NCBI GenBank assembly: GCA_034669965.1
Contig: JAXMOK010000002.1
Location: 434,001-498,000 of the forward strand
From: HXMU1420-13 sp034669965
Lineage (GTDB): Bacteria > Bacteroidota > Rhodothermia > Balneolales > Balneolaceae
Reading direction: 5' to 3'
DNA length: 64,000 bases
The first letter of the stretch is position 1. Each line of letters starts with the position of its first letter. The position numbers and the translations under genes were made by a program. The notes under the pieces are model-generated. The model was not told where the DNA came from. It was given only the letters and a program-made list of their open reading frames with translations, and did not search any database. Of the stretch, positions 1 through 9,177 are shown in pieces.

Positions 1-2774
1 TTAATATCTACCGTAAAACGATTGGGTAAACGAGAGGTATTTCTTAAATCTCTGGCTGTGGCAACCTCTCCAACAACAACGCCCGGTATGTTTCTGGCTG
101 GAGTGTAAGGCGATCCTGAACTAAATTTTGCCAGTAAATTTGCTCCCCATGTTTTCCCCGAATAGAACATAGAACCGTTTAGGATATGAGTTCTATCCCA
201 GTTTAAAGGCTGTACCAATTTGGTTAAAGCTTGTGTTTGATTGGTTGAATCAATTGCACTGCCTTGATTAATGATAGCGAAGTACTCTGAAGCAGGATCA
301 GAGTTACTACCCTCAACAATTCCGAAGGTGTAATCTAAACCAAAGTTGAATTGCTGGCTTACATATTGATTAAAAGCGAAGGTGGTTCCAATTGATCTGG
401 AGAAATCACGGTTAAAGTAAATTCCATAATTAATAGATGAACTGGCTGTTACTTGCGGACGGCTGGAAACATAGTCGCGCGTGTCTTTATAATAAGCGGC
501 TAATTCGATGGCTGTGCCTTCCAGAATTTCTTGCTTCAAACCCAGCTCGTACTGAATCGAGCGTTCCGGCTTTAAGTTTGGGTTGCCGAATAAACTCTGA
601 TTGTCTCCACTCTGTGTAAGTAGTATTTGTGAGTTTGTATATAAACGATCGTAGGATGGCATTTGGAAGAAATAGCCATACGAGAAATAAATTACTCCGG
701 CATCGTTGATTGGATAGGCAACTCCAATTCGTGGTGAAAGTTGATATTTAACATCCGCATCTTTCCACCAATAAGCTTCTCGATCTTCTACGGTTAAAAA
801 CGGCTCATTATCATCACGCTGGCCGTTATCATTCAAGTCGGTGTATTGATTTTCCGGCTTCAATGGTAATTCGATATCCGGATCTTCGGGGTCGGCTGGA
901 ATTAAGGTATTTGGATCGAAATAGTCGAATCTAAGTCCAACATTAATAATTAGGTTTTCATACTCAATTTTATCCTGAATGTAGCCACTGAATGTAATTG
1001 GATTCTCTGTATAGCGCTGATTTCCTGGCGTGTTAACCGCAGGATAGCCAAGCTCTAAACATGGATATTGATTATTTACTTGTGCACAAATAAAACGTAA
1101 TTCATCCGGAGTGCCCTCTGGAAAATCAATTCCATCTTCAATTAATGGAGACAAGCTTACACTATTGAACTTTATCTCATCAAATTGAGCCGAGAGTCCG
1201 GCTTTAATAAAGTGAAACTCATTGATCTGGCTGGAAATTTCAACCTTTCCGATATAGGTGCTGGTTGAACGGCTAAAGCGGCTATTGTTAGTATTAAAGG
1301 TATTAAACTGACCCGCATCTGGAATTTGATTACCATTCTCAATATTCGAGGTACCAAGTAATGGATCTGAAAGATTATCGTAATTAAAATAGCGGGGATC
1401 CCACGGATTATCGTACAAGTAATTTTCGTAGCCGTTGTAGCGATTTGCAACGTTAACCGTTAGATAGGTTTTTGAGGATGGCGTGATCGTTGTTTTCAAA
1501 TTCAACGTGTAGTTATCACGGTAATTAGTGCTTTCGCCGAGTGGCACGAATTTATTCCCGAAGTTGTAGCCCTGCCCTTCTTCGGTTGCGTACGATCCAA
1601 TTAAATTAAACTTTAACGCACTTGATAATCGGTACTCAATGTTACCTTGAAAAGAGCGCGACATGAAGTTATTCATGTTCACCAACGAACTATCACGGGT
1701 TCCGTCATCACGGATTTCAAGAAGCTGCTGACCTTCGATTAGTACGGTATCCGCCGAATACCAAGGCAAATCAAAGTCTACCTGTTCGTTATAGAGTGTT
1801 CGGTATTCATCAAAATCGGTTCCAAGAGGCACACGATCAACATATTTTCCATGTGGCGAATATGCATTACGACCAGTGAGGTATCCTTTATTCTCAAACT
1901 GCCGAGCAGTTACAAAAAAGGTGACTTTATCTTTAATAATCGGACCAGAAACAGAAGCATTAAAGTTGCTCATTCGCAGAGGATTGAAACTCCCCAAATC
2001 GGTTCCAATACCGTCATATAAATTACTTTTATTAGTGGCCATGTAGCCACCACTCCAAGCACGAACTGAAGCATCGTAATCGTTGCCACCGGATTTGGTA
2101 ACAACATTTACAACCCCCGAAAGCGCCTGACCGTGTTCGGCATTAAACGAACCTGAAATTACTTGAAGTTCCTGGATCGATTCATTTTCTAACCTAACCC
2201 CAGACGAACCATCGTAGTCATCGGTTACACGAATACCATCTACAACGTAAGATACTTCCGATGCACGACCACCACGAATGTGAATCGCGCCACTGTTACT
2301 TACATTCACCCCGGCTTGTAGCTGAATTACATCTGAAACTTCCTGCACCGGCAGCTTTGCGATTTCCGCACTACTTACACGAGCCTCGGAACTGGTAATA
2401 TCTTTAATTACGGCTTGTCGCTGTGCAACAACCACCACTTCTTCTCCCTCAAACGATTCGGGTTGAAGAACGAAATCTTGTTCAGTAGTTAAATCAGTTC
2501 GCACAATCACTTCTTGAACAACCGCGGTGGCGTATCCAATATAACGAGCCTCAAGAATGTAAACTCCGGGAGCTACGTTTAACATGAGATATTTCCCATC
2601 AATATCGGTGATGGCCCCTTTTGTGGTTCCCTTAATTCCTACAGTTGCACCAATTAAGGGTTCACCACTGTCAGCATCGGTAAGTGTTCCTGTAACTTTC
2701 CCCGATTGCGCCAACACAAGGGTAGGTAAACTCAGAAACAGTATGGTTAGGAGTATTTTTTTAAGCGTATTCAT
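1..2774 (-). CDS. TonB-dependent outer-membrane receptor, partial (C-terminus beyond left edge)
   Basis: An open frame runs leftwards from an ATG at 2774 for about 924 codons without a stop; the TTA at position 1 is out of frame, so the C-terminus lies outside the window. The start encodes a signal peptide (MNTLKKILLTILFLSLP.., ending LVLAQ). A carboxypeptidase-regulatory-like domain follows (ADSGEPLIGATVGIKGTT, roughly residues 25-105). Next is a plug domain with IHIRGGRASEVSYVVDGI and SGVVNVVTKSGGND, then long beta-barrel sequence rich in aromatic and Asn/Tyr residues. Family members take up siderophores, glycans or other large substrates across the outer membrane using TonB energy. The gene starts 9 bp after the PPIase lipoprotein stop, so both probably share the LacI-operator promoter. 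That hints at a carbohydrate substrate, which is inference. Confidence 0.93.
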   Translation of the reverse strand, partial: MNTLKKILLTILFLSLPTLVLAQSGKVTGTLTDADSGEPLIGATVGIKGTTKGAITDIDGKYLMLNVAPGVYILEARYIGYATAVVQEVIVRTDLTTEQDFVLQPESFEGEEVVVVAQRQAVIKDITSSEARVSSAEIAKLPVQEVSDVIQLQAGVNVSNSGAIHIRGGRASEVSYVVDGIRVTDDYDGSSGVRLENESIQELQVISGSFNAEHGQALSGVVNVVTKSGGNDYDASVRAWSGGYMATNKSNLYDGIGTDLGSFNPLRMSNFNASVSGPIIKDKVTFFVTARQFENKGYLTGRNAYSPHGKYVDRVPLGTDFDEYRTLYNEQVDFDLPWYSADTVLIEGQQLLEIRDDGTRDSSLVNMNNFMSRSFQGNIEYRLSSALKFNLIGSYATEEGQGYNFGNKFVPLGESTNYRDNYTLNLKTTITPSSKTYLTVNVANRYNGYENYLYDNPWDPRYFNYDNLSDPLLGTSNIENGNQIPDAGQFNTFNTNNSRFSRSTSTYIGKVEISSQINEFHFIKAGLSAQFDEIKFNSVSLSPLIEDGIDFPEGTPDELRFICAQVNNQYPCLELGYPAVNTPGNQRYTENPITFSGYIQDKIEYENLIINVGLRFDYFDPNTLIPADPEDPDIELPLKPENQYTDLNDNGQRDDNEPFLTVEDREAYWWKDADVKYQLSPRIGVAYPINDAGVIYFSYGYFFQMPSYDRLYTNSQILLTQSGDNQSLFGNPNLKPERSIQYELGLKQEILEGTAIELAAYYKDTRDYVSSRPQVTASSSINYGIYFNRDFSRSIGTTFAFNQYVSQQFNFGLDYTFGIVEGSNSDPASEYFAIINQGSAIDSTNQTQALTKLVQPLNWDRTHILNGSMFYSGKTWGANLLAKFSSGSPYTPARNIPGVVVGEVATARDLRNTSRLPNRFTVDI

Positions 2775-2783
2775 TAATCATTT

Positions 2784-4460
2784 TCAGATTTTTATAGTAA
2801 GTGCGTTTAATCGCTCGGTATTGATTTCAGCATCGTGCTTTTCTTTAACGCGAGCTAAAGTAGAATTTCTAAGTTCAGTGAGCTTCTTCTGGGTTAAAAA
2901 AGCATCTACTTGATTTTTGGCTTCGTCGAAAGTAAGTGGACGAGCTTCAATTTTATCTAAAATTTTGTACACATGGATTTCACCTTCTGCATAGGTGATT
3001 GGAGTAGAAACTTCCCCATTTTGTAAATTGGCCAATTTGGTGGAATTAAATCCAAACTCTTCAATATTTACATACCCAAGTTCGCCATTCATTAAACGGT
3101 CTTCGTTATTGATCGAATGCTGGTTGATTAACTCATCAAACGAAGTTCCCGAATTGTAAGCGGTGATCATCGCCTGAGCTTTTTCCTCGCTATCAACCAC
3201 TAAACGCTGAACATTAACCATCATTGGTTGATTGAAGCGATCCTGATTTTCTTGAAAGGTTGTATATAACTCGGCCGGCGAATTTTCGATCGATTGCTCC
3301 AAATTATCCATCACAAGGCGTTCCAGATAATGCAGGTAGGTTTCCTGAATAGAATTCTGAACTTCTTTTTGTTGATCAATCCCGGCTTTCGTTGCTTCAT
3401 CAACCATAAATGCACGATAAGCTACCCCTTTTAGGTAGTTTTCAAGGGTTGATTGATCTCTCACAGAATTCAACATTGCCGATGAACTCGCATAATATTC
3501 TTCGATAAACCGGTCTACATCAAATGCATAATTACCATTGGTGGCCAGTTCGCCTTTTAATTGAGAAAGATTGGAAACAAACTCCGGATCTTTATTCTCC
3601 CACTGTCCCGCTGATGTGGAAATGATCTGATACAAATCAGACATTAATTCTGTATTTAAACTTATTCCATCAACAAACTTCGCTAAGTGCTCACGTTGAG
3701 CCAATTCCTCTTTTTTCTTTCGAACATATGATTCCAGCTTCCCTTTGTTTTGAGCAAACTCATCTTCTGTTATTAATGGATTTACCGCACTTTCGGTAAC
3801 TTTGATAATGCTGTATCCTTGAGCGGTTTTAACCGGCTTCGAATATTCTCCCTGTTTCAAATTGAAAGCAGTTTCTTCGAATGACACATCCAACTCATCC
3901 GTGGTAAACCAGCCAATATCGCCCCCATTTTCACTGAGATAAGGATTTGAAAATGCTTCTTTTGCTAAGTCGGAAAATCTCTCTCCGGCTTCCAATCGCT
4001 GATAATATGACTCTGCTTGCTCAAGGGTAGGCGCGTACAAATGCGAGGCACGCAAACGAGCATTAAATCGTAAGAAATATTCGCGTAAATCTTGGTCGTT
4101 TACATCAATATTGCTAAAAAGGAGTTGTTCTAAGAACTCTTCGGTAAGTACTCTTTTCTCAATCGTCAACTTCTGATATTTCGCTTCTGCTGATTCATCT
4201 AACCCAAGATCCATAGCATGAACCGCCATTACATAGGTATTAAACTCGGAATCAAGGATGGCTTTTTTGGTTGATTCGGTTGGAGTTAACACTTGTCCGG
4301 TTCGATAGAAATATTCCTTAAAAGCGTTTTCGAAGTGCGGAACCGAAACGGTTAGATCATCAATACGGGCAAGTACTTGCTCATCATCAGTTTTAGAATC
4401 TGAAAATGAGCAACCCAAAAAAAGGATCGAGAAAAAAACTATGCGTCCATAGTATGGCAA
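2784..4460 (-). CDS. PpiC/SurA-type peptidyl-prolyl isomerase lipoprotein
   Basis: This 558-residue protein begins with a lipoprotein signal whose lipobox is LFLGC, with the lipidated Cys near residue 17, so it is probably anchored in the periplasm or outer membrane. A parvulin domain spans about residues 130-225 (RLRASHLYAPTLEQAES, NGGDIGWFTTDELDVSFEE). A second parvulin-like domain lies near 405-510 (DRLMNGELGYVNIEEFGF). The layout resembles SurA/PrsA-type chaperones that assist outer-membrane protein folding. The start is a TTG, supported by GGAG eight bases upstream on the minus strand; the nearby ATG is out of frame. The gene sits 9 bp upstream of the TonB receptor, so the receptor or its partners may be clients, which is inference. 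Confidence 0.88.
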   Translation of the reverse strand: MPYYGRIVFFSILFLGCSFSDSKTDDEQVLARIDDLTVSVPHFENAFKEYFYRTGQVLTPTESTKKAILDSEFNTYVMAVHAMDLGLDESAEAKYQKLTIEKRVLTEEFLEQLLFSNIDVNDQDLREYFLRFNARLRASHLYAPTLEQAESYYQRLEAGERFSDLAKEAFSNPYLSENGGDIGWFTTDELDVSFEETAFNLKQGEYSKPVKTAQGYSIIKVTESAVNPLITEDEFAQNKGKLESYVRKKKEELAQREHLAKFVDGISLNTELMSDLYQIISTSAGQWENKDPEFVSNLSQLKGELATNGNYAFDVDRFIEEYYASSSAMLNSVRDQSTLENYLKGVAYRAFMVDEATKAGIDQQKEVQNSIQETYLHYLERLVMDNLEQSIENSPAELYTTFQENQDRFNQPMMVNVQRLVVDSEEKAQAMITAYNSGTSFDELINQHSINNEDRLMNGELGYVNIEEFGFNSTKLANLQNGEVSTPITYAEGEIHVYKILDKIEARPLTFDEAKNQVDAFLTQKKLTELRNSTLARVKEKHDAEINTERLNALTIKI

Positions 4461-4494
4461 CGTACCTACTCCAACAGTTAGAATTGATGCTCAT

Positions 4495-4526
4495 TTAAAA
4501 TATTGAAAGCGCTTACATTTTTTCAA
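4495..4526 (-). promoter_or_regulatory. Promoter of the PPIase-TonB receptor operon with a LacI-type operator in its spacer
   Basis: On the minus strand a TTG (4526-4524) is followed after 21 bases by TATTTTAA (4502-4495), close to the Bacteroidota-type TTG / TAnnTTTG promoter. The box is 34 nt upstream of the TTG start codon. Inside the spacer at 4504-4517 lies TGAAAGCGCTTACA. This fits the LacI/CcpA-family operator consensus TGWAANCGNTNWCA at every defined base. Binding there should block RNA polymerase. No LacI-family regulator gene is in the window. Confidence 0.55.
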
Positions 4527-4700
4527 CCATTTTTTAACTTTTTTTAATGTACAACTGTTAGGTAAATTTTTCCCTCTTGTTATTACTTATCAATACCTTA
4601 ACAACATCCGCATTTAATACTGGATAATAAGCAAATTACAATGCTGATACGCACCAATAACAGCGATTTAGAATCGGGTTAGTTAATTAGTTCAATTTTG

Positions 4701-4716
4701 ATGTAAACGGTTACAT
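4701..4716. promoter_or_regulatory. Second LacI/GalR-type operator-like palindrome
   Basis: ATGTAAACGGTTACAT is symmetric at 14 of 16 positions with the central CG typical of LacI-family operators. It lies between the ispG stop and the PPIase promoter, 198 bp centre to centre from the promoter-spacer operator, a distance compatible with repressor looping. A weaker half-site resemblance (TGTAAATCGATTTT) follows about 20 bp further on. The rest of this 298-bp gap shows no gene. Confidence 0.5.
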
Positions 4717-4758
4717 TTGAAATGTAAATCGATTTTCTGAGCGAGGATTTGTCTCGAA

Positions 4759-5973
4759 TCAGTTCCCGTAGTTTTTCACGATGTAATTGTTCAAGATTTG
4801 TTTGAACTCGTTACTGATGTTATCCCCTTTTAAAGTTTGGGAGTGTTCGCCATCGATATAGACCGGAGCTTTGGGTTCTTCAAAGGTACCAGGAAGCGAA
4901 ATTCCAATATTCGCAGCTTTTGATTCGCCGGGACCATTTACAATACATCCCATCACAGCAACATCCATTTCCTCAACACCGGGATAGGTTTTGCTCCACA
5001 CCGGCATCGATTCTTTGATGTAATCTTGAATTTCTTCCGCTAATTCCTGGAAATAAGTACTTTTTGTACGTCCACAGCCCGGACAAGCAGTTACTTGTGG
5101 GATAAAACTTCGAATGTTGAGTGATTGCAAGATTTGTTGAGCCACTTCCACTTCTTTCGCTCGATCAGCACCGGGTTGCGGGGTAAGGGAAACACGAATA
5201 GTATCACCAATACCACGTTGTAAAATCACAGATAAAGCCGCTGAACTGGCAACCATCCCTTTCATGCCCATTCCTGCTTCGGTAAGACCAACATGTAACG
5301 GGTGATTCACCACGTCGGCAAGTCGTGTATACACTTCAATTACATCCTGCACGTGCGACATCTTGCAGCTGATGATGATTTTATCTTCAGCCAATCCAAC
5401 ATCCTGAGCCATAATGGATGATCGTCGTGCCGATTCAATCATGGTTTGAAGCATCACCTCGCGCGCCGATTCAGGCTCGGGAAGTTGGTTATTCGCATCC
5501 ATTTTCTCCGCCAATAGTTGCTGATCAAGCGATCCCCAATTCACTCCAATACGAACGGGTTTATCATATTTAATGGCTTGCTCAACAATGGTGGTAAAAT
5601 TCTTGTCGCGGGCTTTGGTTCCGGTATTTCCGGGATTGATACGAAATTTTGACAACGCGTTCGCCATGTCGGGATATTTCGTAAGTAGAATATGTCCGTT
5701 GTAATGAAAATCACCAATGATTGGAACCGTAACTCCACGATTAAGGAGCTTTTCTTTGATGTGAGGAACCGCTTTAGCGGCAGCATCGTTATTTACGGTG
5801 ATGCGAACAAGTTCAGACCCGGCCTGATTTAAATGATCTATCTGATCAACCGTTTCGTCGATATCAGCCGTGTCGGTGTTCGTCATCGATTGCACAACTA
5901 TGGGAGCATTTCCCCCAATGGCTACATCCCCAACTTTAACCTGAATTGTTTTCTTGCGATTAATTCCGCTCAT
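4759..5973 (-). CDS. ispG: 4-hydroxy-3-methylbut-2-enyl diphosphate synthase IspG (GcpE)
   Basis: This 404-residue protein is the short bacterial form of IspG. It converts methylerythritol cyclodiphosphate to HMBDP in the MEP isoprenoid pathway. Diagnostic segments are VVQSMTNTDTADIDETV at the N-terminus, the TIM-barrel part FRINPGNTG, and the [4Fe-4S] ligands in ACPGCGRT and MGCIVNGPGES near the C-terminus. All three cluster cysteines are present. It is the last gene of a minus-strand run (CrtI-like oxidoreductase, two rhomboids, ispG) with an 8-bp gap to the rhomboid upstream. Pairing with a carotenoid-type desaturase suggests an isoprenoid or pigment theme for the operon, which is inference. 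Confidence 0.97.
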   Translation of the reverse strand: MSGINRKKTIQVKVGDVAIGGNAPIVVQSMTNTDTADIDETVDQIDHLNQAGSELVRITVNNDAAAKAVPHIKEKLLNRGVTVPIIGDFHYNGHILLTKYPDMANALSKFRINPGNTGTKARDKNFTTIVEQAIKYDKPVRIGVNWGSLDQQLLAEKMDANNQLPEPESAREVMLQTMIESARRSSIMAQDVGLAEDKIIISCKMSHVQDVIEVYTRLADVVNHPLHVGLTEAGMGMKGMVASSAALSVILQRGIGDTIRVSLTPQPGADRAKEVEVAQQILQSLNIRSFIPQVTACPGCGRTKSTYFQELAEEIQDYIKESMPVWSKTYPGVEEMDVAVMGCIVNGPGESKAANIGISLPGTFEEPKAPVYIDGEHSQTLKGDNISNEFKQILNNYIVKNYGN

Positions 5974-5981
5974 AAATGCCC

Positions 5982-6848
5982 TTAATTCTTCTTACTTAGC
6001 TCAAATAATTTTCGTTTCTCTTCTTTGGATAATGAATCGTATCCACTCTTCGAAATCTTCTCTAAAATTTCATCCAATTCGCTTTGATCCACTTCTTCGA
6101 TGATTTCCGCATCACTTACAATGCTCATCTTCTTGTTCTTTGGTTTTTTCGATGAAGACGGAGAGCCCTTCGGCTTAAATTTCATGTATAGATACTCGAA
6201 ATATCTGGGAACCAAACTAAGATCGGTTCCATTCGCTCTGGCTTTCATCAGCAAATAGCCACCCAATGCACCACCCAGGTGGACAATCCTAGCAACATTA
6301 TCTCCAGCTCCTAAGAACAATACATTTAATAATATAAATCCACCTACTAAATACCGTGCTTCAATTGGTGGTAGAAAAAAGAAACTCACAGGAATTCGCG
6401 GGTTTAGAAAAGCAAATGCGACCATTATCCCATAGACTGCACCCGATGCTCCAATAACTAAAGTTGGGTAGCCAAACAAAGTTAAAATTACATCAACAAG
6501 AGCGCCACAGATACCTGAGCCTAGGTAAAGAGTCGTAAAGTTACGAGGACCAATTTGTTGTTCAACCGGTGAGCCTATCCACCAAAGCATTAACATATTA
6601 AATAAATAATGCCAAATGGATTGTGTGGAATGCAAAAACATATAGGTAATTACTCTCCATGGCTGAAAAACAACTGCATAAGATTCAGAATCTAGCCCAA
6701 ATAGTAAATCAAGTCTAATTCCAATTGTTGCAGATAAAAACCACTGTATTACAAATACTACCGTGTTAATAGCAATTATTGTTCTAATGGCTACAGGCAT
6801 GCCCATAAACCCTCTCTTTGCCGTATTTCCGAATGAATCGTAAGCCAT
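5982..6848 (-). CDS. Rhomboid family intramembrane serine protease (copy 2)
   Basis: About 288 residues with six or so membrane segments and the rhomboid active site: the Ser motif VIGASGAVYG, the His motif IVHLGGALGGYL, and the conserved WRVITYMFLHS and HYLFNMLMLWWIG elements. Family members cut transmembrane helices within the lipid bilayer. A cytoplasmic tail of about 90 residues ends with acidic and lysine-rich stretches. I place the start at the second ATG (6848) because GAGGA sits just ahead of it; an in-frame ATG at 6860 would add four residues. The gene lies 8 bp before ispG and 32 bp after the other rhomboid. The native substrate is unknown. Confidence 0.88.
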   Translation of the reverse strand: MAYDSFGNTAKRGFMGMPVAIRTIIAINTVVFVIQWFLSATIGIRLDLLFGLDSESYAVVFQPWRVITYMFLHSTQSIWHYLFNMLMLWWIGSPVEQQIGPRNFTTLYLGSGICGALVDVILTLFGYPTLVIGASGAVYGIMVAFAFLNPRIPVSFFFLPPIEARYLVGGFILLNVLFLGAGDNVARIVHLGGALGGYLLMKARANGTDLSLVPRYFEYLYMKFKPKGSPSSSKKPKNKKMSIVSDAEIIEEVDQSELDEILEKISKSGYDSLSKEEKRKLFELSKKN

Positions 6849-6880
6849 GTTATTCCTCATTTCGTATCATCTTTCCTTGC

Positions 6881-7516
6881 CTAAGCATGCATGCTCGGAC
6901 GTTTAATCTTCCAGAATTTAATAAGTATAAAACCAACCACCAATCCGCCTAAGTGAGCAAAATGAGCAACACCGCTATCTATTCGCGATAAGCCTGAAAA
7001 GAGCTCAACAATACCGTAAATGGCTACAAAATATTTTGCTTTGATGGGGATTGGCGGTATCAACAAAATGATGTATTGATTTGGAAACATCATCCCAAAT
7101 GCCAATAACAAACCAAACACTGCACCTGATGCTCCAATTGTATAACTCTCAGCACCTCCAATAAACATGTGAATGAGCGCTGCACCTATACCGGTTAAAA
7201 AGTAATACACATAAAAACGTTTGGTACCCCATAGGTTTTCAATGGCCTGTCCAAAAATCCAAAGTGCGAATAGATTGAAAAAAATGTGACTTAAATCTGC
7301 ATGCAAAAACATGTAAGAAACCAGCTGCCATGGGTAAAATAGCCCACTCCCCAATGGCCATAAAGCTAGATATGGTGCGAATGTGGATCCTAACGCAGTC
7401 CAGCCTCCGGTAAACATACTTTTGGTAATTAAAAAGATAATTCCATTAATAAATATCAGGTTCTTAACGCCTTGGGGAAATAACGAGAAGGAAGTATTGG
7501 GCTGAAATTGACTCAA
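6881..7516 (-). CDS. Rhomboid family intramembrane serine protease (copy 1)
   Basis: A compact 211-residue rhomboid with catalytic Ser in TIGASGAVFGLLLAFG and catalytic His in FAHLGGLVVGF. It also has the usual LVSYMFLHADLSHIFFNLFALWIFG block in the first periplasmic loop and helix 2. It lacks the long cytoplasmic tail of its neighbour. Its ATG overlaps the stop of the upstream oxidoreductase by 4 bp, implying translational coupling. Two adjacent catalytically complete rhomboids of different length are probably an old duplication. The substrate is unknown. Confidence 0.9.
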   Translation of the reverse strand: MSQFQPNTSFSLFPQGVKNLIFINGIIFLITKSMFTGGWTALGSTFAPYLALWPLGSGLFYPWQLVSYMFLHADLSHIFFNLFALWIFGQAIENLWGTKRFYVYYFLTGIGAALIHMFIGGAESYTIGASGAVFGLLLAFGMMFPNQYIILLIPPIPIKAKYFVAIYGIVELFSGLSRIDSGVAHFAHLGGLVVGFILIKFWKIKRPSMHA

Positions 7517-9015
7517 ACTGAAACAGGTTTTGCGTGATTTTTTACAATGCGTGAATATACGTTGATACCACCTAAAGTTACGCCAGGAATTCCTTGCCCG
7601 GGGTAAGTAGTATCACCCACCAGATATAAACCGCTGAACGGCGTTTCTGATGTTGTCCACTTGAGCAAGCTACGTGCCATACTTTGGGGAATGCCCCCCA
7701 CCCTGCCTTTTTTGCGGTACACCCAATTTTGCCAGGTTACAGGCGTAGCTAGATCAGCTAATTTGATTTCGGCCTGCTTAAAACCCGGTAATTTTTGCTT
7801 TAACGTTTCGATGATGAAAGCTTTTGCTTCGTCTTTATTTTGATCGTAGGTACCGTTCATTTCGAACCATTGTTCCGGTGAAGCATGGCAAGAAATATTA
7901 AGCGTGCGTTCGCCTACGGGTGCTCGTTCGGTGTCTTCACTGTGACTCATGGAAATAAATATCGATTCTGAATTCGTGTGCGGCACGGTTGCTCCATCCA
8001 AATGAATTTGATGATGAATTCCCAGATCGTAGGGATAGGTATCCGTGGTAGCGATGCCCATTGTGAGTGCGCCCCAGGCTTTCTCGTAGTCTTTACTTTC
8101 ATCAACAAAATGGGCTTTCATCGAATCCTCGACTAACTCGCTCATATTCCAAATCGGAACATTCGACACCACAATCGGTGCTTGGTACGAACGATCTTTT
8201 TTGGTGGATATCAGAAATTCATCGCCTTCTCTTTTGATGGAAGTCACGGCTTCTTTGGTTGTCAATTTCCCGGCTCGGTCTTCCACAAAATCTCGGATAG
8301 TATAAATCATTTGCAGAAGTCCGCCCGGTACATAATAATTCGAGTAATTGGTATAGGTGATTCCCGCAGCCCCAAATAGAAAGGGAACGTCATCACTTTT
8401 ATTCTGTGCCGTAATCATGAGTTGTTCATCCAGAAAACGCAGAAATTTTGGAGTAGCAATGCCACATTGTTTGGCCACTTGCCGTACCGTTTTTAGCGCA
8501 TAAGGAAGCACCCAAACATCTTTGGGATTATTCGATGTAAACAAACTTGCCCATTCCGACACTTTTCGCGGCGGGAAGAACGGATTCTTCACACTCACTT
8601 TCCAAACTACATCGGCGATTTCGAAGGCAAGGTTCCAAAATTTGCGCTGACCTTTTCGATTCCCAAAAACACGGACAGCTTCTTCAATCCATTCATGTCG
8701 GTCTTTGTAACGAGTGATTTTCTCGCCATCGAGCCACACCTTCATTGATGGGTTGAGTTCTACTCTGGGGATGTTTATCCCGGTTTTCTCTTCCAGATAT
8801 CGCAATGGTTGATGTTCATCAAAACCGATCAAAGTTGTTGCCCCACTTTCGAACACATAGCCCTTTCGTGGATATGATGAAGAGCATCCGCCAGGATGTT
8901 GCGCGGCCTCCAGAATCAGCACTTTAAAGCCGTCGTTGGCTAGCAAAGCCGCAGTACTCATTCCTCCCATTCCCGAACCAATAATAATAGCGTCGTAGTC
9001 TTTGTTGATAGTCAT
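7513..9015 (-). CDS. CrtI-like FAD-dependent oxidoreductase (phytoene desaturase / carotenoid isomerase family)
   Basis: About 500 residues starting with the dinucleotide-binding motif DAIIIGSGMGGMSTAALLA, followed by LILEAAQHPGGCSSS, and closing with the family's C-terminal FAD motif GLYLVGDTTYPGQGIPGVTL. The same superfamily includes CrtI, CrtH/CrtISO and retinol saturases, so the exact reaction cannot be fixed from sequence. I use the ATG at 9015 just before the Rossmann fold; a GTG at 9036 is possible but adds seven unneeded residues. The stop overlaps the rhomboid start. The presence of ispG in the same run fits carotenoid metabolism, which is inference. Confidence 0.85.
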   Translation of the reverse strand: MTINKDYDAIIIGSGMGGMSTAALLANDGFKVLILEAAQHPGGCSSSYPRKGYVFESGATTLIGFDEHQPLRYLEEKTGINIPRVELNPSMKVWLDGEKITRYKDRHEWIEEAVRVFGNRKGQRKFWNLAFEIADVVWKVSVKNPFFPPRKVSEWASLFTSNNPKDVWVLPYALKTVRQVAKQCGIATPKFLRFLDEQLMITAQNKSDDVPFLFGAAGITYTNYSNYYVPGGLLQMIYTIRDFVEDRAGKLTTKEAVTSIKREGDEFLISTKKDRSYQAPIVVSNVPIWNMSELVEDSMKAHFVDESKDYEKAWGALTMGIATTDTYPYDLGIHHQIHLDGATVPHTNSESIFISMSHSEDTERAPVGERTLNISCHASPEQWFEMNGTYDQNKDEAKAFIIETLKQKLPGFKQAEIKLADLATPVTWQNWVYRKKGRVGGIPQSMARSLLKWTTSETPFSGLYLVGDTTYPGQGIPGVTLGGINVYSRIVKNHAKPVSV

Positions 9016-9054
9016 AGCCGAACTAACAACACGCACGCAGTTCTCATTCCCAAA

Positions 9055-9089
9055 AATTAGGAATTAGGAATTAGGAATTAGGAATTAGG
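9055..9089. repeat. Heptamer tandem repeat, five copies of AATTAGG
   Basis: Five perfect head-to-tail copies of the 7-bp unit AATTAGG lie upstream of the CrtI-like gene. The related unit TAATTCC recurs near 27664 and GAATTAC near 32173, so this is a dispersed family of intergenic heptamers. Confidence 0.85.
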
Positions 9090-9124
9090 AATAAAAGTGA
9101 ATGCTTATCGAAAAAGTATCCCAA

Positions 9125-9159
9125 TTCTCTATTCTCTATTCTCTATTCTCTATTCTATA
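9125..9159. repeat. Heptamer tandem repeat TTCTCTA, four perfect copies plus one degenerate
   Basis: A second 7-bp array, unrelated in sequence to the first, lies 35 bp away and runs into a short AATTC-rich stretch that ends at the polA stop. It follows polA on the minus strand and shows no stem, so it does not look like a terminator. Confidence 0.8.
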
Positions 9160-9177
9160 TTCCTAATTCTTAATTCA

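Noticed and set aside
437..1450. Small open frames inside the TonB receptor
   Set aside because: They lie antisense or out of frame within a clear large coding sequence and show no family features.
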